NCBI RefSeq assembly: GCF_000186265.1
Contig: NC_014934.1
Location: forward strand, 2,356,001-2,420,000
Reading direction: 5' to 3'
Length of the DNA stretch: 64,000 nucleotides
Origin: Cellulophaga algicola DSM 14237
Lineage (GTDB): Bacteria; Bacteroidota; Bacteroidia; Flavobacteriales; Flavobacteriaceae
Both the position numbers and the translations under genes were made by a program. Positions 8,539 to 17,345 of this stretch are shown piece after piece. Each line of letters begins with the position of its first letter. Within the stretch, counting starts at the first letter, position 1. The notes under the pieces are model-generated. The model was not told where the DNA came from, made no database searches, and saw nothing but the letters and a program-made list of their open reading frames with translations.

Positions 8539-9561
8539 ATGAATGAGCATTTAGATCCTACAAATGAAAATTTCACTCCAGAAGAAGTAGATTTTGATAA
8601 AGCACTCAGGCCCATAAGTTTTTCTGACTTTACAGGGCAAGAGCAAATTTTGGAAAATTTAAAGGTTTTTGTAGAAGCGGCTAACCTACGTGGCGAGGCG
8701 TTAGATCATACACTATTTCATGGTCCTCCAGGTTTAGGGAAAACAACGTTAGCCCATATTTTAGCGAATGAACTTGGTGTAGGTATAAAAATTACGTCTG
8801 GTCCTGTATTAGATAAACCTGGAGATTTAGCAGGTTTATTAACCAACCTAGATGAGCGTGATGTGCTTTTTATTGATGAAATTCATCGCTTAAGTCCTAT
8901 TGTAGAAGAGTATTTATATTCTGCGATGGAAGATTATAAAATAGATATTATGATAGAAACAGGGCCAAATGCGCGTTCTGTTCAGATAAATTTAAATCCG
9001 TTTACATTAATTGGGGCTACGACACGTTCGGGGTTATTAACGTCTCCTATGCGTGCACGTTTCGGAATCCAAAGTAGATTACAATATTATTCTTCAGAAC
9101 TTCTTGCTACAATTGTAACCAGAAGCTCAGAAATTTTAAAAATGCCTATTACTGCAGATGCTGCAATAGAAATTGCAGGAAGAAGTAGAGGAACACCTCG
9201 TATTTGTAATGCCTTATTGCGAAGAGTTCGAGATTTTGCTCAGATTAAAGGAAATGGTAAAATTGATTTGGAAATTTCTCGTTTTGCACTAAAAGCATTG
9301 AATGTAGATGCCCATGGTTTAGATGAAATGGATAATAAAATTCTCTTAACCTTAATTGATAAGTTTAAAGGTGGTCCTGTGGGGATTACTACTTTGGCAA
9401 CCGCTGTTTCTGAAAGTGCAGAAACTATTGAAGAAGTTTATGAGCCATTTTTAATTCAAGAAGGGTTTATTATGCGCACGCCTCGGGGGCGTGAGGTTAC
9501 AGAATTAGCCTATAAACATTTAGGCCGTATAAAAGGGAGTGTTCAAGGAGGCTTATTTTAA
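8539..9561 (+). CDS. ruvB: Holliday junction branch migration helicase RuvB
   Basis: The AAA+ motor of the RuvABC complex (340 residues) that drives branch migration of Holliday junctions. Walker [10 protein letters not shown] is at residues 62-70, Walker B is FIDEIHRL, sensor 1 is GATTRSG, and the arginine-finger region and winged-helix tail ([12 protein letters not shown]) are intact. The start is taken as ATG 8539 (MNEHLDP); an in-frame TTG at 8530 lies inside the promoter element and is unlikely. Its stop codon overlaps the start of the P450 gene (TAATG). ruvA is encoded about 7 kb downstream, so ruvA and ruvB are not an operon here, and ruvC is not in the window. Confidence 0.97.
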   Translation: MNEHLDPTNENFTPEEVDFDKALRPISFSDFTGQEQILENLKVFVEAANLRGEALDHTLFHGPPGLGKTTLAHILANELGVGIKITSGPVLDKPGDLAGLLTNLDERDVLFIDEIHRLSPIVEEYLYSAMEDYKIDIMIETGPNARSVQINLNPFTLIGATTRSGLLTSPMRARFGIQSRLQYYSSELLATIVTRSSEILKMPITADAAIEIAGRSRGTPRICNALLRRVRDFAQIKGNGKIDLEISRFALKALNVDAHGLDEMDNKILLTLIDKFKGGPVGITTLATAVSESAETIEEVYEPFLIQEGFIMRTPRGREVTELAYKHLGRIKGSVQGGLF

Positions 9562-10889
9562 TGAAACAAACACCTATAATTTCACAGTTTGAAGTGCTTA
9601 TGAATAGTAAAAGGATTCTTAAGAATCCATTGCCATTTCATCGTGAAAATTTTGAAAAACACGGAGATTTATTTCGGGTGCCAGTTGGTATTAGGAATGA
9701 ACTTGCATTTACACGTGATCCAAAATTAATAAAACATATTCTTCAAAAACAACATCGAAAATACCAAAAATCAACCTTACAGACTAAAGATTTAGCCAAG
9801 TATATAGGGCACGGTATTTTAACTTCCAATGGAGAACATTGGCGCACTCATAGGCGCATGGTGCAGCCTGCTTTTCATAAAAAGAAGTTGCGTAATTTAA
9901 TGGGAACTATTCGTGAAGCAATTTTATTAGAAATAGACGGCTTATCTACATCCAATACAATAGATGTGTATCCTATCATGAGTAATTTGGCATTTCAAGT
10001 GGTGGCTAAATCATTATTTAGTAGTGATGATATTCAGAAAGAAATGTCTGAATTACAATACATCACAGAGACCAATCAAAGAATGCTGATTAAAGAGATG
10101 CGGCAACCGTATCTAAATTGGTGGTTTCAATTAAGTGGGAAAATAAAAAAACATTTAAATTTAGCGAAAGACGGGCAAGCTATTCTACATCAATTAATAG
10201 AAGAAAGGCGAAATTCAGAAATAGAGAAAGACGATTTATTAGATATGCTTCTTCAAGCTAGATATGAAGATGGCACCGCTATGGCTAAAGAGCAATTGAT
10301 AGATGAAGTACTTATCTTATTTACGGCTGGGCACGAAACAACTGCAAATGCATTAAGTTTTTTAGTGTTCTTACTTGCAAAACATCCAGATATTCAAGAA
10401 AAAGCGTACCAAGAGGTGAAGAATATTTCATTAGAAGGAGATGATGTTTTAACCCAAATATTAGAGTTAAAATATATTCAGCAATGTGTAGAAGAAGCAA
10501 TGCGTTTGTATCCACCTGCGTATATTATAGATCGTGTCTCTATAGAAGATGATGAGTTTGAGGGGTTACAGATCCCAAAAGATTCCTTGGTTTTAATGAG
10601 TATTTATGAATTGCATAGAAATGAAGATTTCTGGGAGAAGCCTAATGAATTTAATCCTGAGCGTTTTGATGCTTCAAGGAAGAAAGAATACCAAGAGTAC
10701 TATTATCCATTTGGGGCAGGTCCTAGAATGTGTGTAGGGAATAATTTTGCTATGTATGAAATGGTGATTGCCGTAACAGAACTGCTACAAAAATATAAAA
10801 TGACCACACCATTGAAAGCGGTAACGGTTAATCCATTAATTTCACTTAAGCCCGTAGACGTGCTAATTAATTTTAGGAATAGAAATTAA
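9561..10889 (+). CDS. Cytochrome P450
   Basis: A 442-residue soluble P450 monooxygenase. The haem-binding loop FGAGPRMCVG contains the thiolate ligand C391. The oxygen-activation helix reads AGHETTANALSF, the ExxR pair is in EEAMRLYPP, and PERF follows as expected. There is no N-terminal membrane anchor. Its ATG overlaps the ruvB stop (TAATG), so it is probably translated by coupling to ruvB, although the two proteins have no obvious functional link. No ferredoxin, reductase, terpene synthase or other tailoring gene is nearby, so neither the redox partner nor substrate can be named; fatty acids or lipids are possible. Confidence 0.95.
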   Translation: MKQTPIISQFEVLMNSKRILKNPLPFHRENFEKHGDLFRVPVGIRNELAFTRDPKLIKHILQKQHRKYQKSTLQTKDLAKYIGHGILTSNGEHWRTHRRMVQPAFHKKKLRNLMGTIREAILLEIDGLSTSNTIDVYPIMSNLAFQVVAKSLFSSDDIQKEMSELQYITETNQRMLIKEMRQPYLNWWFQLSGKIKKHLNLAKDGQAILHQLIEERRNSEIEKDDLLDMLLQARYEDGTAMAKEQLIDEVLILFTAGHETTANALSFLVFLLAKHPDIQEKAYQEVKNISLEGDDVLTQILELKYIQQCVEEAMRLYPPAYIIDRVSIEDDEFEGLQIPKDSLVLMSIYELHRNEDFWEKPNEFNPERFDASRKKEYQEYYYPFGAGPRMCVGNNFAMYEMVIAVTELLQKYKMTTPLKAVTVNPLISLKPVDVLINFRNRN

Positions 10890-10890
10890 A

Positions 10891-10914
10891 AAAGCCACAG
10901 TTTCTGTGGCTTTT
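10891..10914. terminator. Bidirectional terminator between P450 and ABC permease
   Basis: AAAGCCACAG (10891-10900) pairs with CTGTGGCTTT (10904-10913) around a 3-base loop, flanked by A-rich and T-rich sequence. It stands between two convergent genes and could serve both. Confidence 0.88.
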
Positions 10915-10934
10915 AAACGAATCTAAATACTAAA

Positions 10935-12113
10935 TTATTTTAAAATTGCATTCTCGTCTGAGAATTTTTTATAGCTGAAGTAAACAGCTGCTACCGCAAA
11001 AGCTATAAGGGAAACTAGAATTACAACATATTGTACCATATCAATAGTTCCTGCCATTATTTCTTTGACTCCTAAGCCAATATTTAATACAGGGATTAAT
11101 ACGGTGGTCCAGTTTAATTCTATACCTGGCATCATAGCTAAGACCAAAGGGATTATGATTAACATGATTAAAGGTGATGCCTTACTTTGTGCTTCTTTAA
11201 ATGAGGTTGCACTAGCGACTAAGGCAATAATGAAACCTGATAAAAACAAGGCAAAGGGGATTAATAATAATAAAATTAAGGATATCGATTGAAAATTGAG
11301 CATCTCACTAATCACAGATTTAAAAGAATCTGGAATGCCATTAAAGAGTTTAAGTCCTATAATAAGCCCTATTAGATTTAATAATGCAGGGATAAAACCA
11401 AGTAAGGAAGCTACAATAGCTTTTCCGAAAAGCACTTTAAATTTTGAAATAGGTAAGGATAAGGTTGTTTCTATTGTTTTACGTTCTTTTTCTCCAGTAA
11501 CTAAATCTACAGCAGCTAGTAAACATCCGCCCCACATGGTAAGAATAAATAAATAAGGAATAAAACCCCCTATTTTTTTTCCAATAACCTCTTTCTGTTC
11601 GCCAACCTCAATATAGTTCTCTGTAAAAGGTTTCATTTTTTGCGTAGGAATGTTGAGAATAGCAATCCGTTCTTCTTTTAATTTAGCATTGTAGGTTTCA
11701 ATTAATTTAGACGCTCTTTTGTTTACATTTTCTTTAGATCCATTTCTGAAAATTTGCACTTCACCTGTATTTAAGCTTTCCATTTGTGAATCCCAATCAG
11801 CAGGAAAAACAATAGCGGTTGCTATGCTTTCGTCTTCAATTAATGCTTTAAAATCTTCAACCTTATCATAGGTGGTTACCTTATTTAAAGTATCTGCGGC
11901 AATTAAGGCAGAAAACTCTGAAGGTGCATTTACAAGGCCTATTTTTACTGTTTTTTCTTGTTGCTGTTTCTCAATGAGTTCCGTCACTTTCATGGCGCCA
12001 AAAATTAGAATTGGAACTAATACGGTGGGTAGAACAATAGAATTAATAATTGTTTTCTTATCCCTAAGAAGCTCAGTTAGCTCTTTCTTTATAATTATAA
12101 ATAAGTCGTTCAT
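10935..12113 (-). CDS. ABC-2 type transporter permease (NatB-like)
   Basis: A 392-residue permease with one N-terminal helix after a basic cytoplasmic start (MNDLFIIIKKELTELLRDKK), an extracytoplasmic domain of about 150 residues, and a C-terminal block of five or six helices. GEKERKTIETTLSLP is the characteristic coupling segment of the NatB / ABC-2 family. It follows the ATPase gene with one base between them, so the two form a two-gene operon and one transporter. Homologous pairs export sodium or remove unknown substrates; the substrate cannot be decided here. The expression unit reads into the shared terminator at 10891. Confidence 0.88.
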   Translation of the reverse strand: MNDLFIIIKKELTELLRDKKTIINSIVLPTVLVPILIFGAMKVTELIEKQQQEKTVKIGLVNAPSEFSALIAADTLNKVTTYDKVEDFKALIEDESIATAIVFPADWDSQMESLNTGEVQIFRNGSKENVNKRASKLIETYNAKLKEERIAILNIPTQKMKPFTENYIEVGEQKEVIGKKIGGFIPYLFILTMWGGCLLAAVDLVTGEKERKTIETTLSLPISKFKVLFGKAIVASLLGFIPALLNLIGLIIGLKLFNGIPDSFKSVISEMLNFQSISLILLLLIPFALFLSGFIIALVASATSFKEAQSKASPLIMLIIIPLVLAMMPGIELNWTTVLIPVLNIGLGVKEIMAGTIDMVQYVVILVSLIAFAVAAVYFSYKKFSDENAILK

Positions 12114-12114
12114 C

Positions 12115-12870
12115 TTAAGCTTCTTTTACGCGATTAATAAATTCTTGAGTTAAGTTGGCTGCTTTCATTTCTCCTTTGAAATTATCAAAAGTATCATTGT
12201 AGATAATAGATCCTTTATTAATAATAGCAAGATCATCACACAGTAAGTCTACTTCACTCATAATATGTGAAGAAAAAATTACCGTTTTATTATTTTCTTT
12301 TGATTCTCGAATTAGATCAATAATGCTTTCAGCAGTAATTACATCAAGACCGGAGGTAGGTTCATCAAAAATTAAAACTTCAGGATCATGAATTAGGGTA
12401 CGCGCAATAGAAACTTTTTGTTTCATACCCGTACTCATTTGTCCGATTCTTTTTTTTCTAAATTCGTTGATTCCTAGTTTTTCAAACAAGTATTCTTTGC
12501 GTTCCGAAAGTTGTGCCTCTGGGATTTTATAGAGCTTTCCGAAAAATTCAATAGTCTCATCAGGATTTAAACGTTCATACAAACCTGTAGAGCCTGTTAG
12601 AAACCCAATTCTCTTTTTTACTTCATCATTTCCTTTAGAGATATCAACACCATCTACTATGGCAGTTCCTGAAGTAGGATTAATAATTCCTGCAATCATA
12701 CGAAGTGTCGTCGTCTTTCCAGCGCCATTTGCGCCAAGCAGTGAAAATATTCTTCCAGGTTTACAATCCAAAGAAATAGAATTTACCGCATTTACAGTGG
12801 TGGACTCTTTTTTAAACCCTTTTTTCGTAGTTACGACAAAAGATTTGGTCAGATTTTCAATATGTATCAT
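12115..12870 (-). CDS. ABC transporter ATP-binding protein (NatA-like)
   Basis: A 251-residue ATPase, upstream partner of the permease at 10935. Walker A is GANGAGKTT, the Q-loop region is GFLTGSTGLYERL, the signature is the variant MSTGMKQ in place of LSGGQ (usual for this subfamily), and Walker B is VLIFDEPTSGLD, with the H-loop in IFSSHIMSE. The divergent upstream region shared with queG is 148 bases. TAAGTTTG on the minus strand (12962-12969) could be a -7 element, but no -33 partner was found. It is a standard ATPase for an ABC-2 exporter. Confidence 0.92.
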   Translation of the reverse strand: MIHIENLTKSFVVTTKKGFKKESTTVNAVNSISLDCKPGRIFSLLGANGAGKTTTLRMIAGIINPTSGTAIVDGVDISKGNDEVKKRIGFLTGSTGLYERLNPDETIEFFGKLYKIPEAQLSERKEYLFEKLGINEFRKKRIGQMSTGMKQKVSIARTLIHDPEVLIFDEPTSGLDVITAESIIDLIRESKENNKTVIFSSHIMSEVDLLCDDLAIINKGSIIYNDTFDNFKGEMKAANLTQEFINRVKEA

Positions 12871-13018
12871 CTTAGTTGTTTAATTTGGTACGTTTAGTTA
12901 GTAGCTAAAAAGATTATTTGTTACAATAAATCTATAATTTTTAGAAATAAATCGTCAAAGCCAAACTTAAGGGTTTTTTAACAGCTGAATTAGATAGACT
13001 TACACTATTTTAAAATAA

Positions 13019-13939
13019 ATGAATACAAAGGAAAAACATAGCGATTTAATAAAAGCCGAAGCCATACGCCTCGGGTTTCTTTCGTGTGGTATTTCTAAAG
13101 CTAATTTTTTAGAGGAAGAGGCCCCTCGTTTAGAGAAATGGCTGAAAAATAATATGAATGGCGAAATGCAGTACATGGAAAATCATTTTGACAAGCGTCT
13201 AGATCCACGTTTGCTAGTAGATGATGCTAAATCTGTTATTTCCTTAACGTTAAATTATTATCCAGAAGAACAGCAGGCAGATGGTACTTATAAAATATCT
13301 AAGTATGCCTATGGCCATGATTATCATCATGTAATCAAAGGAAAACTTAAGCAGTTGCAAGAGTTTATATCAGAAGAAATAGGCGAAGTAGGTGGTAGAG
13401 CCTTTGTAGATTCTGCACCTGTTCTCGATAAAGCTTGGGCGGCAAAAAGTGGACTTGGCTGGATAGGGAAACACAGTAATTTACTGACCCAAAAAACAGG
13501 CTCTTTTTATTTTATTGCAGAATTGATTGTTGATTTAGATTTGACCTATGATCATCCTGTAACAGATCATTGTGGTACATGTACGGCGTGTATAGATGCA
13601 TGCCCAACACAAGCAATAGTACAACCTTATGTAGTAGATGGTAGTAAGTGTATCTCTTATTTTACGATTGAATTGAAGAATGAAATTCCGCAAGAATTTC
13701 AAGGTAAGTTTGATGATTGGGCATTTGGTTGCGATGTGTGCCAAGATGTATGCCCATGGAATCGGTTTTCAAAACCACATAGTGAACCTTTATTTAATCC
13801 GCATCCCGATTTGTTGTCGTTAACAAAAAAAGATTGGGAAGAAATTACTGATGATGTATTCAAGAAAGTCTTCCAGAAATCAGCAGTAAAAAGAACAAAG
13901 TACGCTGGTTTAAAGAGGAATATAGATTTTCTAAAATAG
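13019..13939 (+). CDS. queG: Epoxyqueuosine reductase QueG
   Basis: QueG carries out the last step of queuosine synthesis, reducing epoxyqueuosine to queuosine in tRNA with cobalamin and two [4Fe-4S] clusters. The cluster ligands are C185, C188, C191 and C195 ([12 protein letters not shown]) and C238, C241 and C245 ([10 protein letters not shown]). The [11 protein letters not shown] and [12 protein letters not shown] segments, which contain the proposed catalytic Asp, are intact. At 306 residues it lacks the C-terminal HEAT-repeat extension found in longer QueG proteins, which is common in Bacteroidota. It is monocistronic, followed by a 436-base gene-free stretch. Confidence 0.95.
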   Translation: MNTKEKHSDLIKAEAIRLGFLSCGISKANFLEEEAPRLEKWLKNNMNGEMQYMENHFDKRLDPRLLVDDAKSVISLTLNYYPEEQQADGTYKISKYAYGHDYHHVIKGKLKQLQEFISEEIGEVGGRAFVDSAPVLDKAWAAKSGLGWIGKHSNLLTQKTGSFYFIAELIVDLDLTYDHPVTDHCGTCTACIDACPTQAIVQPYVVDGSKCISYFTIELKNEIPQEFQGKFDDWAFGCDVCQDVCPWNRFSKPHSEPLFNPHPDLLSLTKKDWEEITDDVFKKVFQKSAVKRTKYAGLKRNIDFLK

Positions 13940-14375
13940 TTTGAAGAACACTAAGGCCATTTCGTTTTCAAATTTTTTATTTTTTTGTTACAAAATTTAT
14001 AATTTAAGGAGTATCGTAATAGACAGTGGTTTTTAGAATTGTTTCAGAAGATTGTCTCGGTATAACGATGGTTGTTTTAAGTAGGATACTTATAATTTAA
14101 AGGAAGTTTAAGGCCTATTTTTTAGACCAATTTTCAAATATATTTTAGTGATAGTACTTTAAAATCAATACTTTTGAGTGTATTTTGTTTCTTTTGGTGG
14201 CCGTATTTGTGCTCTGGTTAAAAGTCTCAAAAAGCAACAATAGAAAGCTATTAACAAAATATTTTTTTTTAAACGAGCCTATAAGGGCTTTAGTAAATAT
14301 TGATGCCTTTTTTTATTAAAAATACATGGGTGCTTAAAAAGAATACGTGTAAATTTGTTTTTCAATTAATAGAAT
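13940..14375. other. Gene-free interval between queG and maeB (436 bases)
   Basis: Very AT-rich, with stop codons in all frames. No tRNA fold, strong hairpin or recognisable protein remnant was found. The only signal is the TAAATTTG element near its right end, so most of it is either an unusually long upstream region of maeB or decayed sequence. Confidence 0.6.
14350..14357 (+). promoter_or_regulatory. -7 promoter element of maeB
   Basis: TAAATTTG matches TAnnTTTG and ends 18 bases before the ATG. I found no TTG at the usual -33 distance, so this is a half-supported promoter. Confidence 0.45.
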
Positions 14376-16661
14376 ATGAGCAAAGAATCTAAACGTAGAG
14401 AGGCATTAGTATATCATGCAAAACCTCAACCAGGAAAAATAAAAATTGTTCCAACAAAACCTTATGCTACCCAAAGAGATTTGGCTTTAGCATATTCTCC
14501 AGGAGTTGCAGAACCATGTTTAGAGATAGCAAAAGACAAAGAAAATGTTTATAAATATACTTCTAAAGGTAATTTAGTAGCGATAATTTCTAATGGTACG
14601 GCTGTATTAGGTTTGGGGAATATTGGTCCAGAAGCTTCTAAGCCCGTAATGGAAGGGAAAGGATTGCTTTTTAAAATATTCGCAGATATCGATGGCATGG
14701 ATATCGAGATAGATACCGAGGATGTAGAGAAATTTATAGAAACCGTAAAAATGATCGCTCCAACTTTTGGAGGGATTAATTTAGAAGATATTAAAGCTCC
14801 TGAAGCTTTTGAAATTGAGCGTAGGTTAAAAGAGGAGTTAGATATTCCAGTGATGCATGATGATCAGCATGGAACTGCAATTATTTCTGCAGCAGCCTTA
14901 TTAAATGCATTAGAAATTACCGGAAAAAAGATAGACGAAGTGCGTATCGTGATTAGTGGTGCGGGTGCAGCAGCAGTTTCATGTACAAGACTTTATAAAG
15001 CCTTTGGTGCTAAAGATGAGAATATCGTCATGTTAGATAGCAAAGGGGTGATCCGAAAAGATCGCGAAAACTTAACTGCTGAAAAACTAGAATTTGCTAC
15101 CGATAGGAAGATAGATACTTTAGTTGATGCCATGCAAGATGCTAATGTATTTGTTGGTTTGTCTATTGCAAATGTGGTGACTCCTGAAATGTTACTTTCT
15201 ATGGCTAATGATCCTATTGTATTTGCAATGGCGAATCCTGATCCTGAGATTGAATATGATCTAGCTATCAAAACTAGAAAAGATATTATCATGGCAACAG
15301 GTCGTTCTGACCATCCTAATCAAGTAAATAACGTACTTGGTTTTCCATTTATTTTTAGAGGAGCACTAGACGTTAGAGCGACTAAAATTAACGAAGCTAT
15401 GAAAATGGCAGCGGTAAAAGCTATTGCAGATCTAGCTAAAGAACCTGTGCCAGAGCAAGTGAATATTGCATATGGAGAAACAAAACTTACTTTTGGTAGA
15501 GAGTATATTATTCCGAAACCTGTAGATCCACGTTTAATAGGAGAGATTCCTCCTGCGGTTGCTAAAGCGGCAATGGATAGCGGTGTAGCTAAAAACCCTA
15601 TTGAGGATTGGGATAAGTACAAGGAAGAGTTATTGCAACGATTAGGGAACGATAATAAAGTTGTTCGCTTATTGCACAACAGGGCAAAAATTAACAGTAA
15701 AAAAATTGTGTTTGCAGAAGCAGAACATTTAGATGTACTAAAAGCAGCTCAAATAGCTTTAGAAGAAGGGATCGCAACACCAATTTTATTAGGAAATAGA
15801 GAGGTTATTCTAGAGCTTAAAAAAGAAATTGAGTTTGATGCAGATGTTCTTATTTTAGATCCTAAGGATAAAGAATCTAATGAAAAAAGAGATCATTATG
15901 CAGCACGTTATTTTGAGACTAGAAGAAGAAGCGGAGTAACCCTTTATGGAGCAAAATCTAAGATGCGCGAGCGTAACTATTTTGGTGCAATGATGGTTTT
16001 AGAAGGAGATGCAGATGGTATGATTTCTGGATATTCAAGAGCATACCCTACAGTGGTAAAACCAATTTTTGAAGTAATTGGTCGTGCAGCTAATGTTAAA
16101 AAAGTAGCAACGGTTAATATTATGATCACAGATCGTGGTCCTTTGTTCTTGGCAGATACCTCTATAAATATAGATCCTTCTGCAGAAGAGATAGCTGAAA
16201 TAGCAAAAATGACTGCTAACGTAGCCACTACTTTTGGTTTTGAACCTGTAATGGCATTGTTATCATATGCGAACTTTGGTTCGTCAAACCACCCACATGC
16301 AACTAAGGTTAGAGAGGCAGCAAGAATATTGCACGAATCTAACCCTGAGTTGGTAGTAGATGGTGAAATTCAAATGGATTTTGCTTTAAATAAAGAATTG
16401 AATCAAGGAAAATTCCCATTTTCTAAATTAGCAGGAAAAAAAGTGAACACGCTTATTTTTCCAAATTTAGAATCAGCGAACATCACCTATAAATTGTTGA
16501 AAGAATTAAACAAAGCAGATAGTATTGGACCAATCATGTTGGGGCTTAAAAAATCTGTTCATATTCTTCAATTAGGTGCAAGTGTTGATGAAATTGTAAA
16601 TATGGCGGCTATTGCAGTTATAGATGCACAACAACGTGAGAAACGTAAAAAAGCTAAATAA
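14376..16661 (+). CDS. maeB: NADP-dependent malic enzyme with phosphotransacetylase-like domain (MaeB)
   Basis: A 761-residue bifunctional-looking malic enzyme that decarboxylates malate to pyruvate while making NADPH. Residues 1 to about 420 are the malic enzyme: LAYSPGVAEPC, the DDQHGTA metal-binding segment and a Rossmann motif VISGAGAAAVS. Residues of about 430-761 resemble phosphate acetyltransferase (NRAKINSKKIVFAEAEH, GDADGMISGYSRAYP, SSNHPHA); in MaeB proteins this part senses acetyl-CoA and regulates rather than catalyses. Length and order match the family. It is monocistronic, bounded by a -7 element and a strong terminator. Confidence 0.95.
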   Translation: MSKESKRREALVYHAKPQPGKIKIVPTKPYATQRDLALAYSPGVAEPCLEIAKDKENVYKYTSKGNLVAIISNGTAVLGLGNIGPEASKPVMEGKGLLFKIFADIDGMDIEIDTEDVEKFIETVKMIAPTFGGINLEDIKAPEAFEIERRLKEELDIPVMHDDQHGTAIISAAALLNALEITGKKIDEVRIVISGAGAAAVSCTRLYKAFGAKDENIVMLDSKGVIRKDRENLTAEKLEFATDRKIDTLVDAMQDANVFVGLSIANVVTPEMLLSMANDPIVFAMANPDPEIEYDLAIKTRKDIIMATGRSDHPNQVNNVLGFPFIFRGALDVRATKINEAMKMAAVKAIADLAKEPVPEQVNIAYGETKLTFGREYIIPKPVDPRLIGEIPPAVAKAAMDSGVAKNPIEDWDKYKEELLQRLGNDNKVVRLLHNRAKINSKKIVFAEAEHLDVLKAAQIALEEGIATPILLGNREVILELKKEIEFDADVLILDPKDKESNEKRDHYAARYFETRRRSGVTLYGAKSKMRERNYFGAMMVLEGDADGMISGYSRAYPTVVKPIFEVIGRAANVKKVATVNIMITDRGPLFLADTSINIDPSAEEIAEIAKMTANVATTFGFEPVMALLSYANFGSSNHPHATKVREAARILHESNPELVVDGEIQMDFALNKELNQGKFPFSKLAGKKVNTLIFPNLESANITYKLLKELNKADSIGPIMLGLKKSVHILQLGASVDEIVNMAAIAVIDAQQREKRKKAK

Positions 16662-16676
16662 TACACAATAAATCAT

Positions 16677-16714
16677 ACTAAAGTCAAAGCGTAATTCTTT
16701 GACTTTAGTTTTTT
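16677..16714 (+). terminator. Rho-independent terminator of maeB
   Basis: A 13-bp perfect stem, ACTAAAGTCAAAG at 16677-16689 with CTTTGACTTTAGT at 16697-16709, a 7-base loop and a following T run. It starts 15 bases after the maeB stop. Confidence 0.93.
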
Positions 16715-16758
16715 GCTATCAGAATACTATAAACCAATAACCATTAAAAACACCCACT

Positions 16759-17340
16759 ATGATACATCACTTGAAAGGAAAGCTAGTTGAAAAAAATCCT
16801 ACTCATGTGGTGATAGAATGTGGTGGAGTAGGTTATTTTGTAAATATATCTCTTCATACGTTTTCGAAAATAACAGATGCAGAAAACATTCAGTTATTTA
16901 CCCATCTTCAAGTAAAAGAAGACAGTCATACTTTATTTGGTTTTTCGGAAAAATCTGAGCGGGAAATTTTCCGTTTATTAGTCTCTGTTTCTGGTATAGG
17001 CGCAAGTATTGCACGTACTATGTTGTCTTCTATGTCGCCTATGCAAATTAGAGATGCAATTGCTACGGCTAACGTTTCTGCTATCCAATCGATAAAAGGT
17101 ATTGGTGCTAAAACGGCACAAAGAGTTATTCTGGATCTTAAAGATAAAATATTAAAAATCTACGATATTGATGAAGTTTCGTCAATTTCAAACAATACAA
17201 ATAAAGATGAAGCGTTATCTGCTTTAGAAGTTCTTGGTTTTATACGTAAACAATCAGAAAAGATTGTAGACAAAGTTTTAGCTCAAGATGCTTCACTAAG
17301 TGTGGAAGACATTATAAAGCTTTCGCTTAAAAATTTGTAA
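16759..17340 (+). CDS. ruvA: Holliday junction branch migration protein RuvA
   Basis: The DNA-binding subunit (193 residues) that holds the four-way junction for the RuvB motor. The N-terminal OB fold (MIHHLKGKLVEKNPTHVVIE), the two helix-hairpin-helix motifs (VSGIGASIARTML and IKGIGAKTAQRVILDL) and the flexible linker followed by the RuvB-contacting domain III (ALSALEVLGFIRKQSEKIV) are all present. It lies just 5 bases upstream of the start proposed for sprA, so the recombination gene and the large secretion gene are probably co-transcribed, an arrangement seen in other flavobacteria. Confidence 0.96.
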   Translation: MIHHLKGKLVEKNPTHVVIECGGVGYFVNISLHTFSKITDAENIQLFTHLQVKEDSHTLFGFSEKSEREIFRLLVSVSGIGASIARTMLSSMSPMQIRDAIATANVSAIQSIKGIGAKTAQRVILDLKDKILKIYDIDEVSSISNNTNKDEALSALEVLGFIRKQSEKIVDKVLAQDASLSVEDIIKLSLKNL

Positions 17341-17345
17341 AGAGT

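Noticed and set aside
9561-10889. The P450 as part of a terpenoid or natural-product cluster
   Set aside because: No cyclase, synthase or tailoring gene is nearby; the neighbours are ruvB and an ABC-2 exporter on the other strand.
12962-12969. Promoter of the ABC-2 exporter operon on the minus strand
   Set aside because: TAAGTTTG matches a -7 element but there is no TTG partner and it is about 90 bases from the start; too weak to list separately.
15320-15679. A 119-codon minus-strand frame inside maeB
   Set aside because: Antisense to conserved coding sequence, no motif and no upstream signals.
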